Of a stretch of DNA of 64,000 bases, positions 11,481 through 23,799 are shown in pieces; the first letter of the stretch is position 1, and each line of letters begins with the position of its first letter. The stretch covers positions 19,473,001-19,537,000 of the forward strand of contig OX327683.1 in NCBI GenBank assembly GCA_946807835.1, read 5' to 3'. Origin of the DNA: Ailanthus altissimus (lineage: Eukaryota > Streptophyta > Magnoliopsida > Sapindales > Simaroubaceae). The notes below the pieces were generated by a model. The model worked only from the letters and a program-made list of their open reading frames with translations, made no database searches and had not been told where the DNA came from. The position numbers were made by a program, and so were the translations under genes.

Positions 11481-12940
11481 TACAGTTTATGAAATGATAA
11501 GCAAACCTAATTAGCGCAAGTGCATATTGTCGTTAACAAGTAATAAAGAGTGAAGGGTGTCAAACTCACAAGGGCTAAGTGCTTCACTCTATTCAAATAA
11601 TAAAATTGATTCTCTTATTTATATTCAGACAAATTGATTCAACTGAAAATAAAATAAAAACTAAATTAACAACTAAGTATGCAACTCACAAATTCCAATA
11701 TTATTAATGATAAGTAATATCTTGGATGTGTAGCTATCCCATCACTCGTGTTTGTTATGGATATGCTTTGAATGTCAATTCCTTGGTTAGTTATTGGTCA
11801 TAACACTAGGCTCATCACAAACCTCTTTTAATGGTTAGACGATTATACCCCACTCAATTCAATACCTATATTCCTATGATACTAAGATTAAGTAAAATTC
11901 ATTAAGTCAAAATTGTATTAACTATGCCTGCCAATTTGGTATATTTCTATCCTAATTAAAATTATAAATACTACTCTATAATCAAACATCATTTTGTCCC
12001 AGGCTATTCAATGAGATGCCTTTTTCAAGTTTGTCTCAATGAATCCAAAGTTCATACATAAGATTGGTCAGGGAAAATGTAAGCATTAAGTACCAACAAA
12101 ATAAATAAAAACCAAGTTCATGCCTTCAAAGGTGAAATATTTATAAATACATAGTTAAGTTCAAGAGTACAATCCTAGACAAATATATTTAGTTCAAATA
12201 TAATGAAGTTCAAAAAAAAAAAAATACAAGAGATAACATGATACAACCAAGTTTAGATCAATAAATATAAAAATAAAGTTTGGATGATCTTTTCAAGCCT
12301 TGGCTCCAAATGCTTCTCTTGCAAGTGTTAGCCTTTCTAGATGATGTTAATCATTCTTAAAATGAGTTTCGAGTGTAGAAATGTGCTTTTTATAACAAAA
12401 ATGTGTAATGTTTGACCTAGAACATGCTCCATTGATGATGAAATAAAGATAAAACATTTTATCTTTAAAAAAATCCAAAAAAGTTACTTTATATAGTGCA
12501 GAAAATAACCATAACACAGCGACGTTACTCTTTAGAATGCTCGGGTGTTCCCAACTGTCATGTACGACAGTTGTAACGTTCTCATTCTTGCAATATTAGA
12601 GTGTTCTGGCACTGCTGCATTGCCTTCCAGCATTAAGGCATTAGAGATCTTGAAATATTTTTAGAAACTACGCTACTCAGCCTCCACATCAACATTATAG
12701 CGTCTATAATTTCCAAAAATATTGATAGATGAATGTTAGCATATTATCTTCATGTTCATTCCTTTTTTGCACTTTTATCTCTAAATTTTCACTCTTTGGC
12801 CTCCTTTCTATTGCTTTTCTTTCTCATTAGCTCATTTAAGTACTTGTCCTACAATTTCAACACAAGTATGCATAAATAGACAGTAATTACTCAAAAACAG
12901 CAATAATCAAAGCTAAAATAAGGAGAAAAGCCAGCAAGAG
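11481..12940. repeat. Unresolved repetitive insert between leader and gag
   Basis: This stretch has no coding capacity and is more AT-rich than the Gypsy leader before it and the gag after it. Its start (gcgcaagtgcatattgtcg) and its texture suggest a further retrotransposon piece inserted between the leader and gag. I cannot name the family or find a clear second end. Confidence 0.3.
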
Positions 12941-12949
12941 CAAGTCCCT

Positions 12950-13900
12950 CTCTCACTCTAATAAAGAGTTTCGGTCTATCGTTGAGAGTAAATTGGGAAG
13001 CACTACAAGAGTGACCTTCAAAAATTGCTCAACACCAAACATTAAGCCCGTTAGAAGGCTGAAGCCACTGAGGTTGACGACACTGCTGCCATACTCCTAC
13101 GAAAAATTGACAAGCTTTAACAAGATCTGAAAGACATCCATCGAGTGAAGGATATAATAGTGAGCTCTTTTTCTATGGTGAAGGCTAGGTCACCCTTCAC
13201 TGTTGACATCCAAAATGCTCTATTGTCTTTAACGTTTGGGATGTCACAACTTATGAATTATGAAGGTAAAACTAACCTAACAGCTCACTTAGAGCTCTAC
13301 AATGACCATATGTTGATCCAGGGTATAGATGAGGATACCATGTGTCGTCTATTTTTCCATACTCTATGCAGAAGAACCTAAGCCTGGTTTCAAGGCTTAG
13401 AATTTAAGTCAATATGTAGCTTCAACTAGCTATCTAAAGCTTTCATCTTTCAATTTTAGTATGCATAGGATAGATTAAAAGACCCCTCTACATTGATGTA
13501 CATTAATCAGAGAGAGTTTGAGTCACTCAAGGACTTCGTATAAAGGTTTATAAGGAGGTTACTTACATAAGTATTTTTTGTGCTAAGAAAACACTCATAA
13601 ACATCTAGAAAAACATCACATTAGGGAAGCTATAGTTTGCTTTCCAAGAATTAGAATAAAAAATGTATAGTTAGGCTTATGCTAAGGCCCTAAAGCAGAT
13701 TGAAATAAAAGAGAAATCTCATATGAAAAGGCAAGAAGAAAAGGAAGATAGCTTGAGAATTAAAGGGAGATCGAAGATAGCTAAGTCATTCTCGATGCCA
13801 CTCCTTACACTGAAGAGGCCCAAACTACGGGAGAATCCAGCTCCCTTAAGATTGCCCCCATTACCACCTAAGTTTAATCAACCAAGAAGTCTATAATAGA
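12950..13900 (+). pseudogene. Gypsy gag remnant
   Basis: The conceptual product contains SPFTVDIQNALL, NYEGKTNLTAHLELYNDHM, DEDTMCRLFFHTL, AWFQGL and, further on, INQRESLKDFV. This is the order of the plant Retrotrans_gag domain of Tat/Retand-like Gypsy elements (PFT..I....., YDGxTDPxxHLxxY, MCRxFxxxLxGxAxxWF, QxxxESLxxY). Several stops and frameshifts interrupt it. The longest intact piece is 78 residues at 13,145-13,381. No protease, reverse transcriptase or integrase follows before the next LTR-like copy, so the copy was either non-autonomous or has lost pol. Confidence 0.7.
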
Positions 13901-13989
13901 CTATAGAGGTGTCTCAGTTATCGTCTTATAATATATTAAACACCTCGAGAGAAAATGTCTTTTTCACTATAAAAAATAATGGTGGCTTA

Positions 13990-14840
13990 AAAAACCTACA
14001 TTGTACTCTAAGCAAGCAGAGTCAGTACATGTTATCCGAAGACCCCTATACAAGCTGAGTTAATACATATTATCTACTTGTATACAAAACTGACTCTCCC
14101 ATAAAGTGTCCAATCAGAAGGGCACTTGTACTTTAAGCATCATGAGGCTTAATTACTAAGGAGACTTCGACCTTATTACTTCTCCAAAACACCATCCTAA
14201 AGAGGAGACTCTCCAATAATGCATTGCCATATGTCAACCCTAAGGAGAATTCTTCAAGCTAATTTTTGTCCATGCTCAGAATATATCATCAATTTTAAAC
14301 ACAAGTAAGACAAGACAATACAAAATAATGGACAAGTAAAAAAACAATTTTCTCATTCTTCTCCAAACGTTTTCTAGGGAAAATCTTTAGGGAAACGTTC
14401 ACCACTAAAGCCATCGTATTGCTTAAGCGTCAGAGGGCTATCGTAGGATACCTCACCGGAGCCCCCTTCTGACCAAGTGTTCTCTATGGTTTGTAGGTCC
14501 AAATAGCTCAATATCACACCTCAATCTGTTCTCAGCAACTCCCAACTCAGTACTCCATCTTCCACCATTCTGCAACTAGGCCAAGTTCATCTCTTGGACA
14601 TAGGCTAACCCAACCAGCTCGGTTCTCTCCATACTAAACAAATTCTCAAGTGTTTGGGGGCCTTGTAAGCTAGACCAACTTTAACCTTGAATATTTTGGC
14701 GTCGACTGTGGAGAGACTGAGAAAAGCCTACCTTACAAAGCTTTGCCAAGAACTAACCAAGCTCTGTTTCTTCCTCTACAAAATAAATTCTTAAGTGTTT
14801 GGGGCTGAAGGCTTGTTCCAATTTTAACCCTGAACAATTG
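13990..14840 (+). repeat. Second Tat/Retand-like LTR followed by primer site and leader
   Basis: The part from about 14,350 aligns with the first LTR copy. At 14,697-14,711 lies tggcgtcgactgtgg, a near match to the TGGCGCCGTCTGTGG primer-binding site typical of this Gypsy group, followed by gagaaaagcctacctt. An LTR followed by a primer site is a 5' LTR arrangement. This copy therefore starts another element, or the shared LTR of a tandem LTR-body-LTR-body array, and is not a plain 3' LTR. Confidence 0.5.
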
Positions 14841-15455
14841 CTTATAATATTATCATTATCATTTTTAATTATTTAATTTTAGAAATACACACGACTAAAA
14901 TCTAATAAAAATGGTGCGATGTGTATTAAGTGTAGACAAGATTTTTCTCTAAATTCAAAGCATATACAAGAATTTACCTCATGTCAAGTTAAATTTATTG
15001 TAGTTATGATCAAACTTTTATAATTTTTATCTAAAGATATTTATGTTAGGGATAGCGCTTTAAAAATATGTATTTGTACTATTTTTATGAAATAACTAAA
15101 GTTATAATTTTATACTTAAAAAGTGTTTATAATATTATGACATAAATATCATAAAATATCTTACTTATTTATGTGACTATAACTTTAGTATATAATTGTT
15201 ATATATAAAAGGATTAAGGTTACACAAATTTTTTGTGACTAAAAATTAGTTTTCAAAATATGTATGTTTTATATTTTAATAAAATTAATTATTTTAGAAA
15301 TAATATTTTATTCAAATATAATTAAATATTTAATTTAAGAAATTAAATGAATAAATTCTTAAGGATACTTTTTGAAATTATCAAAAAGATTTTCTTTTGT
15401 TTTTAGTATTCTCCTTTTATTCAAAGACTATCAGTCAATTTATTCTAGAAGTCTT
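14841..15455. other. Unassigned AT-rich stretch
   Basis: Very AT-rich, with no open frame, motif or named repeat seen. Confidence 0.4.
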
Positions 15456-16000
15456 GTAACACCTAATTTTTGGGTGTTACACGTTAACTATAGAAAGTGA
15501 GACTCTTTGTAGTTCAGGTATATTAGGTCTCTCTTTTAAAGAGATAATAGTTTAATTAATAAATATAATTAATTAAATTTATTTAATTAAAATAATAAAT
15601 AATTTATTATTTAAAGACATTATAAAAGGAGAATAGAAGGCTAGGAATAAATTTACGCATAAAACAAAAAGTAAATACATATTTTTTAGAGGAAAAATTT
15701 TAGAAGCACACTCCTCTTCTTATTGTGATACAAAAAATCTGACTTAAAATATTTTTGTGAAAGAAAATTAAGCGTGAATTGAAGGTATGCTCTTTGATAT
15801 TTATTTTTAAAACATCAAATTCATATAATTATAAGAATTTAAAATTAAAAAAAATTATCCACAAAAAATAAAATTATAAAAAAAATTATTTTTTATTCTA
15901 TTGTGTTAAGTATCGCATAATTCTAACAATTTATTAGAGGATAGAATAATATACCAAAAGCAATCTTTTTCAAATAAGCTAAGAGTGAGGCAGCGGCCCA
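15456..16000 (+). repeat. Possible Gypsy LTR fragment
   Basis: It starts tgtaacacctaa, close to the TGTAACACC start common in plant Gypsy LTRs. The first 27 bases fold on themselves: gtaacacc and ggtgttac with a short loop. A TATA-like attataaaaggag near 15,610 fits a U3/R border. There is no partner LTR or primer site, and the right end is a guess. Confidence 0.35.
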
Positions 16001-16103
16001 ACTGGCCCTATGCGCTTCCTTCGTATTATGGGGGAAAAAAAACAAAACTAAAGATTTATTCTTAACGGTGGGATTGTTTTATATGCTATTCTGATTCTCA
16101 TTC

Positions 16104-16137
<34 letters not shown>

Positions 16138-17539
16138 GGTATCAAACTCAATGGCATCCACTATATAAAGCAACCCCATAGTTTTTAGGTCAATTAAGTT
16201 CATATATCCTTTTTAAATTTGTTTATAAACTCCCCACAAGATACTTTAAGACAGATTCTATATACGTGTTCCTTAAACTTCTGCTTTTGAATTGATGCTA
16301 CCAGTAAAGTAACTTTAGATTTAACAGAGTGGCACAAATCAGTAAGTCCTTTAACTTTATAAGACAAATATCTCCCAGTATTAAGGATGCTTCATTTTGA
16401 GAATTCACTTGACAAGATAACTGACATAACATTCTGGAATTCTATATATTTATTTATGTCTTGTTTGATTATAATACAGAGATGAAAGATTCCTGGGAAA
16501 ATTATTTTGGCACAAGAATCCGATGAAAAGAACTGCTTCCAATGACTAACGGACATATTATTGACTACAAATTCTCATATTCGTATCAAGCAACAAAATA
16601 GACATTATGGAGGACAAATTCTCATATTCGTGGCAAGCAATAATATTATTTGTTAGGTAATTTATTTATATATTATTCAATCATATACTTAAACATATAT
16701 TATAATATATATGAAATATAAAAATTATTAATAGAATAAATATAAATAAAGTATGAGAGAAAAGTAAGAAAAAAAATTAGCTTTGAGCATAAAAAAGTAT
16801 TCTAATAGTATTGTTTTAAAATTAAATAGTTCTCTTCTCGTGTAAGTAGTGATAAATATATATGACTCTAAAATTCAACCCTATACTTGCAGCCATTCTC
16901 CTCGATGAGCATAATATTTAACTATGTCTTAAACTCAGTTCTTTTTACTAAACTTCAACTATAATACACATAATAGTATAATAATGAAGAATTGGTTTTG
17001 CAAGTTAAGCACATTAATAGTCTTATACTCTATCTTAATTCTAGTGACAACTCTAGAGATTAACCTAATTTTTATAGGTATAGCCCTACGACTTCTCTCA
17101 TATAGGTGATTTTTCCAAAGGCATATGTGACTCATGATTTGTAAGAGTATGCTTATCTTAGACACATTGGGATAAAAATATTTCTTAACATCACACAAAA
17201 TTAGTATTTTTATCAAGTAGTTCAAGAACAATAACAAACTTGAGTACTATTTGAGTTTTGATAACATAGTTCAAAAATTCATTGAAACTTGTGGTTGGGT
17301 TTGCAATCGATCACTAGGTAGATAAAAAAAAATAGAACTATTTTAGTTTAAATCACGTAGTTCAAATATTCATTGACGCTAAGCGACCATGACGAAAGAG
17401 TAAGAATAAATAAGACATCAAACTTTTGATTTTAAAAAAGTAATAATAAAGTGAAAATTTTAAATATGACCTTTAAATTTATTTCTTGGTGGAGTAAAGT
17501 TAAATAACACTTGACCTACTTAAAGAAGTTCAATCTAGT
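16001..17539. other. Unassigned AT-rich region
   Basis: No gene or named repeat was seen. It includes an AT dinucleotide microsatellite at about 16,108-16,133. A 92-residue open frame on the minus strand (16,959-17,237) has no recognisable domain and a composition expected by chance. Confidence 0.4.
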
Positions 17540-18180
17540 ACTCAGATTCAATTTTCTCTATGAGCAGCCCAGCCCAAAACGAGCTACCTTGACAGACTGA
17601 GCGAGGGTCTAAACACTTGGACCTTCATAACTCGGTCTAGTAAGCCCATCTAGCGAGACTGATGTCAGGACACGTGTCACTACTCAATACTGGAGTCAAA
17701 GGACACGTCATAGCGACCTGGACACTATCACATCATCATGAGCCCACTAATAGACGTATACGTCATTATAGCTCAAGTCCTTGCCATATCACTAGTAAGA
17801 CCTGTTAGGGAAGTACTTAGTGCCACATTATCCAATTACTAGATCTAAAGATAAGGTCAAATAAGGAAACCCTTAAAGAACCAATGACCGGCCTCCTTGT
17901 TAGCATGTACTAAAACCTTGTCTCTTAATGACATTGCTAACACAGAAGGCAAAACTACCTAGAGTTATTGAGGAAGCTTAATGAGACAAAGTCAGACGAC
18001 CCTTTAGAGTTCTCAAGCTCACTAACTCGAGTTGACTACTCTAGAAAATGACCAATTACAAATATACCTAGTACTCCACGTGTTAGAAAAGAACAAATTA
18101 CTTTTTTATCCCATTTGAGCAAGTTCTTTAAAATACCTTTTTTGATAATGATGGTCCTCTAATTGTGTTTTACAATGGGT
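17540..18180 (+). repeat. Third Tat/Retand-like LTR fragment
   Basis: Base composition and short matches (aaaggacacgtcat against aaaggacatgtcat near 10,132) tie this to the LTR at 9.92-11.0 kb. Coding sequence and a primer site are absent. It abuts the Copia element on its right and is truncated on both sides. Confidence 0.4.
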
Positions 18181-18419
18181 AATACAAGCTAGATTGGCCT
18201 TTGAGTTTGAACCAGACTACGACAAGAGCGTTATATGATTGGGTAAGAGAGAATGTCGCGTCTCATATCAAATAAAAATTGAGTGAATTTTAAGTATATA
18301 TATGTGGGTATATAGCATTACTTAATAGGCTAATCATTTTAGTCAATGGCAAGTGCCCGACCTATGTTAATGGGTAGAGGTATCCCTCAATTTTAACTCT
18401 TTGTTAGACACTTAAAAAA

Positions 18420-18795
18420 TGTAAAAATTGAATCAACTTCTTATTATTTAAAATGAGACTTAACTCATTACAATTCTTAGTTCTATTTATATACAAAATG
18501 ATAATACAATAAAATGAATAAAGTAAGGCTTTCAAATTGGCGAGAAATGTCTAACTAACTCCTCTACTTGCATAACCAACTTGCCAGCTAAACATATTAA
18601 AAAAAATAGAACTTTTGCAGCTAAATTAACAAAGTTCAGCTTTTTAACCTTTGTTCCTTTAGCCTTCATGATTCTAGCAGCATTTATTATAATTATTCTC
18701 AACATCTCAGTATTATTACCACTTCAGCATAAATGCACAACATTTGAGACTTGAGAAAGCAGAACTAGAATTATCAATAATGTTATTCTCTAATA
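18420..18795 (-). mobile_element. 3' LTR of Copia element A
   Basis: On the minus strand the body ends in a purine tract (cataagggggg, about 18,796-18,806), then the LTR starts TATTAGAGAATAAC and ends CAATTTTTACA at 18,420. A minus-strand TATA-like tatataaatag lies near 18,490. At about 376 bases this is a normal Copia LTR length. The first base pair is TA in place of TG, consistent with decay. The matching 5' LTR was not found. Confidence 0.65.
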
Positions 18796-18805
18796 TCCCC
18801 CCTTA

Positions 18806-21500
18806 TGCTGCAAGTCTTAAATAAGACTTAAAGCTTGGATCTGAGATACAAGAATCTATCAAGTAATAAAGGCTTAGTAAAAATATCTGCTATTTGATCA
18901 AATCTGGGCACAAACCTGACTTCCACTTTTTTTAGATCAATTTGTCTAGTAAAATATACATTCAGTTCAATATGTTTGTGAGCTAAATCTATAATTGTAA
19001 TAGTAAAAACTTAATCCATAACATATTTGAGATACTAAAGCTAAGGCTTTGTATTTAGCTTCTGTCGAAGATCTAGCTACCACATTCTGTTTCTTGGATG
19101 ACCAAGAAACCAAGTCATTACCCAGATAAACATAATAACCCCCTAATGGATCTTCTGTTAATGGGTTTTAATCCCCAATCTGTATCTGAGTAAGTTGTGA
19201 GAGTTAAGCCTCATTATTTAACAACCTTTAAATCATAATCTGTTGTGGACTTCAAATACCTTAATATCCTTTTGCATACCTGCCAATGTTCTAATGGACA
19301 GGCTAAAAATTAACTAAATTTACAAATTGAGTATAACAGTTCAAGCCTTGTTAAAGTAACATGTTGTAAGGCACTAATTAGGCTTTTTTAAGTTGTTAGA
19401 TTAACAAAAGTTTCTCCATCATCTTTGAAGTATTTCTATCATATGCTTATAGGAGTAGCATGACCTTTAAAATTTGGCATACTTGCCTTTGCTAACAAGT
19501 TAAATATATATTTAAGACAAATGAAGACCATTATAAGTAGGTGTAACTTCTATGCCCAAAAAATAGTTAAAGCTACCTAAATCTTTCAAGGCAAAAACGT
19601 CTCCAAGTTGAGTAATAAACTGCTTTAAGTAAGTAGAAGAGTGTCATATGATGATGATATCATCAACATAGATCAAAACTAAGATAAGATTACCATGAAT
19701 TCTTTCAAAGAACAAAAAAGTATCAAACATATAACTAACAAAAATTCTAATGTAGCAGAGCATGTTTACGCTTGTCATACCAGGACCTTAAAGCCTGTTT
19801 AAGACCATAAAGAGCCTTGTTAAGCTTGGAGACATAATAACGAAATTGAAAACTCATAAAACCCTCTGGTTGTGTCATGTAGACTGTCTCATTCAAATCA
19901 CTATTTAAGAAGGCACTATTGATGTAAATCTACCTAATCTGCCACCTATTCATGATTGTTAAATTTAGAATTATCTTGATTGTTGATGTTTTTATTACAG
20001 GACTAAATGTTTCAAAGTAATCCATTCTAAGAGTTTGCAAAAAATATTTAGCTACCAATCTAGCCTTATATTTAGAAACTGAACCATCTAGATTATACTT
20101 AACTCTAAACACCTATTTGTTATCAACTATTTTAGGAGCTGAATTGGCTAAAACAAACACCCAAGTCTGGTTTTTATACTCCTCTTGTATAGCTTTCCTT
20201 CATTGATCATTAGACAATCTTTGTTTAACTTTCTTGGCTCAGAATAAATAACCAATGATTGACTAATATAAGTCTTAGGCTTGAATATTCCCAGATTTGA
20301 CCTAGTGATCATAGAATGTGTAGATGTAGATGAGATTACTAATGGTTGATATGGTTTCAAGTTATGATGTTGTAAGGATATATCAGTAGTGTGTGAGTGC
20401 AAAAGAGAAGTATTTATGTTTGATTATGTATCATTTAGTAGATTTTGAGGCTTGACAAAAGTTTTGGTTTAAAGATGAGTGATTCAAAGCCTATGTTAAT
20501 TCATTTACAATTGGTAGTGCATCTTGTGAAGAAGTTTTTCTACTGCTAACAGGATTTATAAATTTTGGAACAAAACATGCTGGAATAATAGTCTTATCAA
20601 GTATACAAATCTTATTGACATGTGTTTGTAATTCAAAAAAAGTGAAGGAATGGAAAGAATTTTTATTAAAGGACACATGTCTTACAATAAAATTTTACAT
20701 GATGAATGTATACTATTATAACCTTTATGGGAAGGACTATAGCTAATAAACACACACTTTGCTGTGTGAAAATTACATTTATGTTTATTATATGGTCTAA
20801 GGAGAGGAAAAGAAGAACAACCAAAAGGTTTTAAGAATGTATAATTAGGTATTGACTTAAAAGTTTTAAAAATGAAGATTGATAAGAAAGAATAAGAGTC
20901 AGAAGTTTATTAATCAAGTATGTAGTTATGTGAAAACCCTCCCTCTAAAAGGATATTGGTATTTTTGCTAGAGCTAGTAATATGAGACCTGTCTTAACTA
21001 TATGCCTATATTTTCTTTTTACTACCCCATTTCATGGTGTGTGTGAGGACATGTAATCCTAGATTGAATACCATTTTGTTCAAGAATTCAGATAAACTCC
21101 TAAACTCTCCACCCTAGTTAAATTGAAAAGCTTTTATAGAATGCTCAAGTTGCTTTTCAACTTATTTTTAAAACTGAATTCAATGCTTCTGACTTAAGCT
21201 TTAATGGAAAAATTCAACTACACCTAGTAAAATCATCAACAAAGTTGATAAAGTATTAAAAGCCATCCATTGATTCAGAGGGTACTGGTCCCATAAATCG
21301 GTATAAAGAAGTTCTTAGTATTATAGGTAATGGCAAGTTCCTCAACATTAGATCATGTACAAACCTCAGACCTAAATTCTCAATTAAATTCACTCTTGAT
21401 TACATAAAATAGTAACCAAACAGTTTTAAATCCAATAAAACTTGACTGCAACGATTATCTTCTCTAGAAATCATAAGTTTTAGCTTGTGCCAGAGGCAAT
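18806..21500 (-). pseudogene. Copia element A pol (integrase, RT, RNase H), decayed
   Basis: Reading leftward from about 21,480, I see an integrase core start (GPVPSESMDG near 21,270), a degenerate CPHTHHEMG block (near 21,040), and then the reverse transcriptase with GSVSKYKARLVAK, DYFETFSPVIK (20,112-19,930), KALYGLKQA and YVDDIII (near 19,665). RNase H remnants follow near 19,200. This is the Copia order of integrase before reverse transcriptase. Stops and frameshifts split it into open pieces of 60-84 residues. It was transcribed on the minus strand. Gag is missing or unrecognisable to the right. Confidence 0.8.
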
Positions 21501-22050
21501 GATCTTGAAGATTTGCTTACAGAAGAAAGATCATGTCCTAATCAATTTTTAATTCAAGAAAATGGAGAAGTTGTTCTAGTTATCAATCAACGTTATCAAT
21601 AGTGGAGGAAATAGGATTCATTACTCATGAGTTGGCTGTTTACTTCTATAATTGACTTAGTTTTAAGTTAAATAATTCAATGTAAGTGCTCGTATGAGAT
21701 TTGAAAGCATTTTGATCAAATGTTTAGTAGTCAATCTTTTACATGCTTACGCAACTTGGATCTCAACTTTAGATCATTAAAAAATATAATATAAACATGA
21801 ACAAGTACTTAATTAAGGTAAAGATTTTGGCTGAAGTCTTACTATAGTTAGAAAGCTTATACAGATCAAGATTTGATCCTTTACCTTTAAGCAGGTCTAT
21901 AATTATAATATGATTTTATAGCACTGTTTGCATCAATGAAATCTAAAGAAGTAACAATGGCTTGGCTAAGGTTTATTCAATATTAATAAGTCAAGAAGGA
22001 ATAATAAAACTCTCCAATACAATATCAAGTAGTCATATGTCTACTATATG
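21501..22050. other. Junction between two head-to-head Copia relics
   Basis: No motif could be assigned. It separates minus-strand element A from plus-strand element B and may hold decayed gag of either. Confidence 0.4.
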
Positions 22051-23790
22051 GCTACTACAGTAGGAAAGCAAAAGTATAAATTAGGACTTAACAATAGGCC
22101 TAGTTTTGGTAACAATAAGAATTTTGATAATATGATAAATCAAACTTCTCAAAATTCAAAAGGAAACTTCAAAGGAAGAGAAAGAGGTAGACAAAAAGTT
22201 TTGGAGAAGAAGGAAGGAAAAATTTAATGATAATATGTCAGATCTATCTTAAAACTAGACATAGTGCTTTCAAATGCTGGAATAAGTTTAAATAGGATTT
22301 TGTATCTCCTTAGCCTCAAATACAAGCAGAAGCTCAAGGTAATGGACAGCCTCAACTAGCAGCTTTTTTTGTAGAACCTACTATAGAATGTGCAGATGAC
22401 ATGGGCTTAAAAATGGATAGTAGGGCTATAAATCATGTTTCTAATAATCTAAGTAATCTATCTACTAATAGTGAATATAGAGTTATGGAAAGTTTAATTG
22501 TTGCTAATGATCGTAAGTTAAAGGTTTTACACATTGGTAATTGTAATTTGAAAACACACAATTCATAGATATTGGGATTGAAAAATGTTCTCTATGTACC
22601 AAAAATAATATATAAAAAAAACCTTATTAGTATTTCTAAACTTGCTCTTGATAATAATCTAATCATTAAATTTATCAAAACCATGTGTGTGGTTAAGGAT
22701 ATGAAGGAGAGAGTTCTTTTTAAAGTATGTAAATTCAAATTTGAGTCAATTTCCTTTTCTGTTCACTCTTTGTTGATTGTAACATAAATAAATTAATTGT
22801 TGATGCAAACATTGATATAATCAATCTTGTGAGACTGTTGTCAAATACTAGTTAATGTCAATTTGATGTGTATCATAGAATGTTTAGATATCCAAGCTTT
22901 AATGTACTTAAAGAGATTCTTACCAATTGTAGAATATATACTTTAATGAATGAAAATAAGATCTCTTTTTTTTTTCAGCTTGCTAGTTAGGAAAAAAATT
23001 ACAAATTACACTTTGATAGTTCAAAAACAAAAACATTACAACCATTAGAAATTATTTATAATGATGTATGGGATCTAGCTCCTATATATTCAGAAGAGAG
23101 ATAGAAATATTATGTGACTTATGTTGATGATTTCAACAAATTCATATGGATTTAACCTTAAAACAAAAATCTAAAGTCCTGTCAAGATTTGAGCATTTTC
23201 TAAACCATGTTAAAAGTTTGCTTGAAAAGAAAGTTAAAATAGTCTGATCAGAATTTGGTGGGGAATATAGAACTTTTAATAACCTTCTGAACTAAAGAGA
23301 GATAAAATATAGATTTTCTTGTCCTTATACTTACCATCAAAATAAAATAATAAAAAATAAACATAGGCATCTTGTGAAAACAGGACTTGCTTTCTTAGCT
23401 CAAAGTAAGATGCCCTTAAAATACTAGTAGGAAATTCCATACAGTAGTATTTCTCATAAATAGAATTTCTTTAGGGGTTCTAAAATATAAGTCTCCCTTT
23501 TAAACGATCTTTCATTAGAAATTAAACTATACCTTCATAAACGTCTTTAGTATTGCTTGTTATCCTAGCTTTAGGCCTTATTCAAAACACAAATTTAATT
23601 TTTTATATTGAGAAGTGTGTATTTTTTGGGCTATACCTCACAACATAAAGGGTACAAATGTTTGAGTGCAAAGGAAAAAATCTATATAACTAGAAATATG
23701 GTATTTAATGAAGAAGATTTTCTTTTAATATTAATCCTTTATTTGCAAAGGGAAAATTTCTTCTTTTACTGCTCTCGATTTTCTTCACTC
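22051..23790 (+). pseudogene. Copia element B gag-protease-integrase fragment
   Basis: On the plus strand I read, in order: a zinc knuckle with C-x2-Y-x4-H-x4-C (second cysteine lost) near 22,225; a protease-like MDSRAINHVSNN where family members have DSGATxH; LKNVLYVP and NLISISKLA (22,572-22,787); a gag-pre-integrase part; integrase NDVWDLAP; EFGGEYRTF; YTYHQNK where CPHTPQQNG is expected; and RSVYFLGYTSQHKGYKC (23,608 on). Integrase ends there and no reverse transcriptase follows. Many stops are present. It lies opposite in strand to element A and also carries integrase, so it is a second copy and not the other half of A. Confidence 0.75.
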
Positions 23791-23799
23791 ACATGCCAC

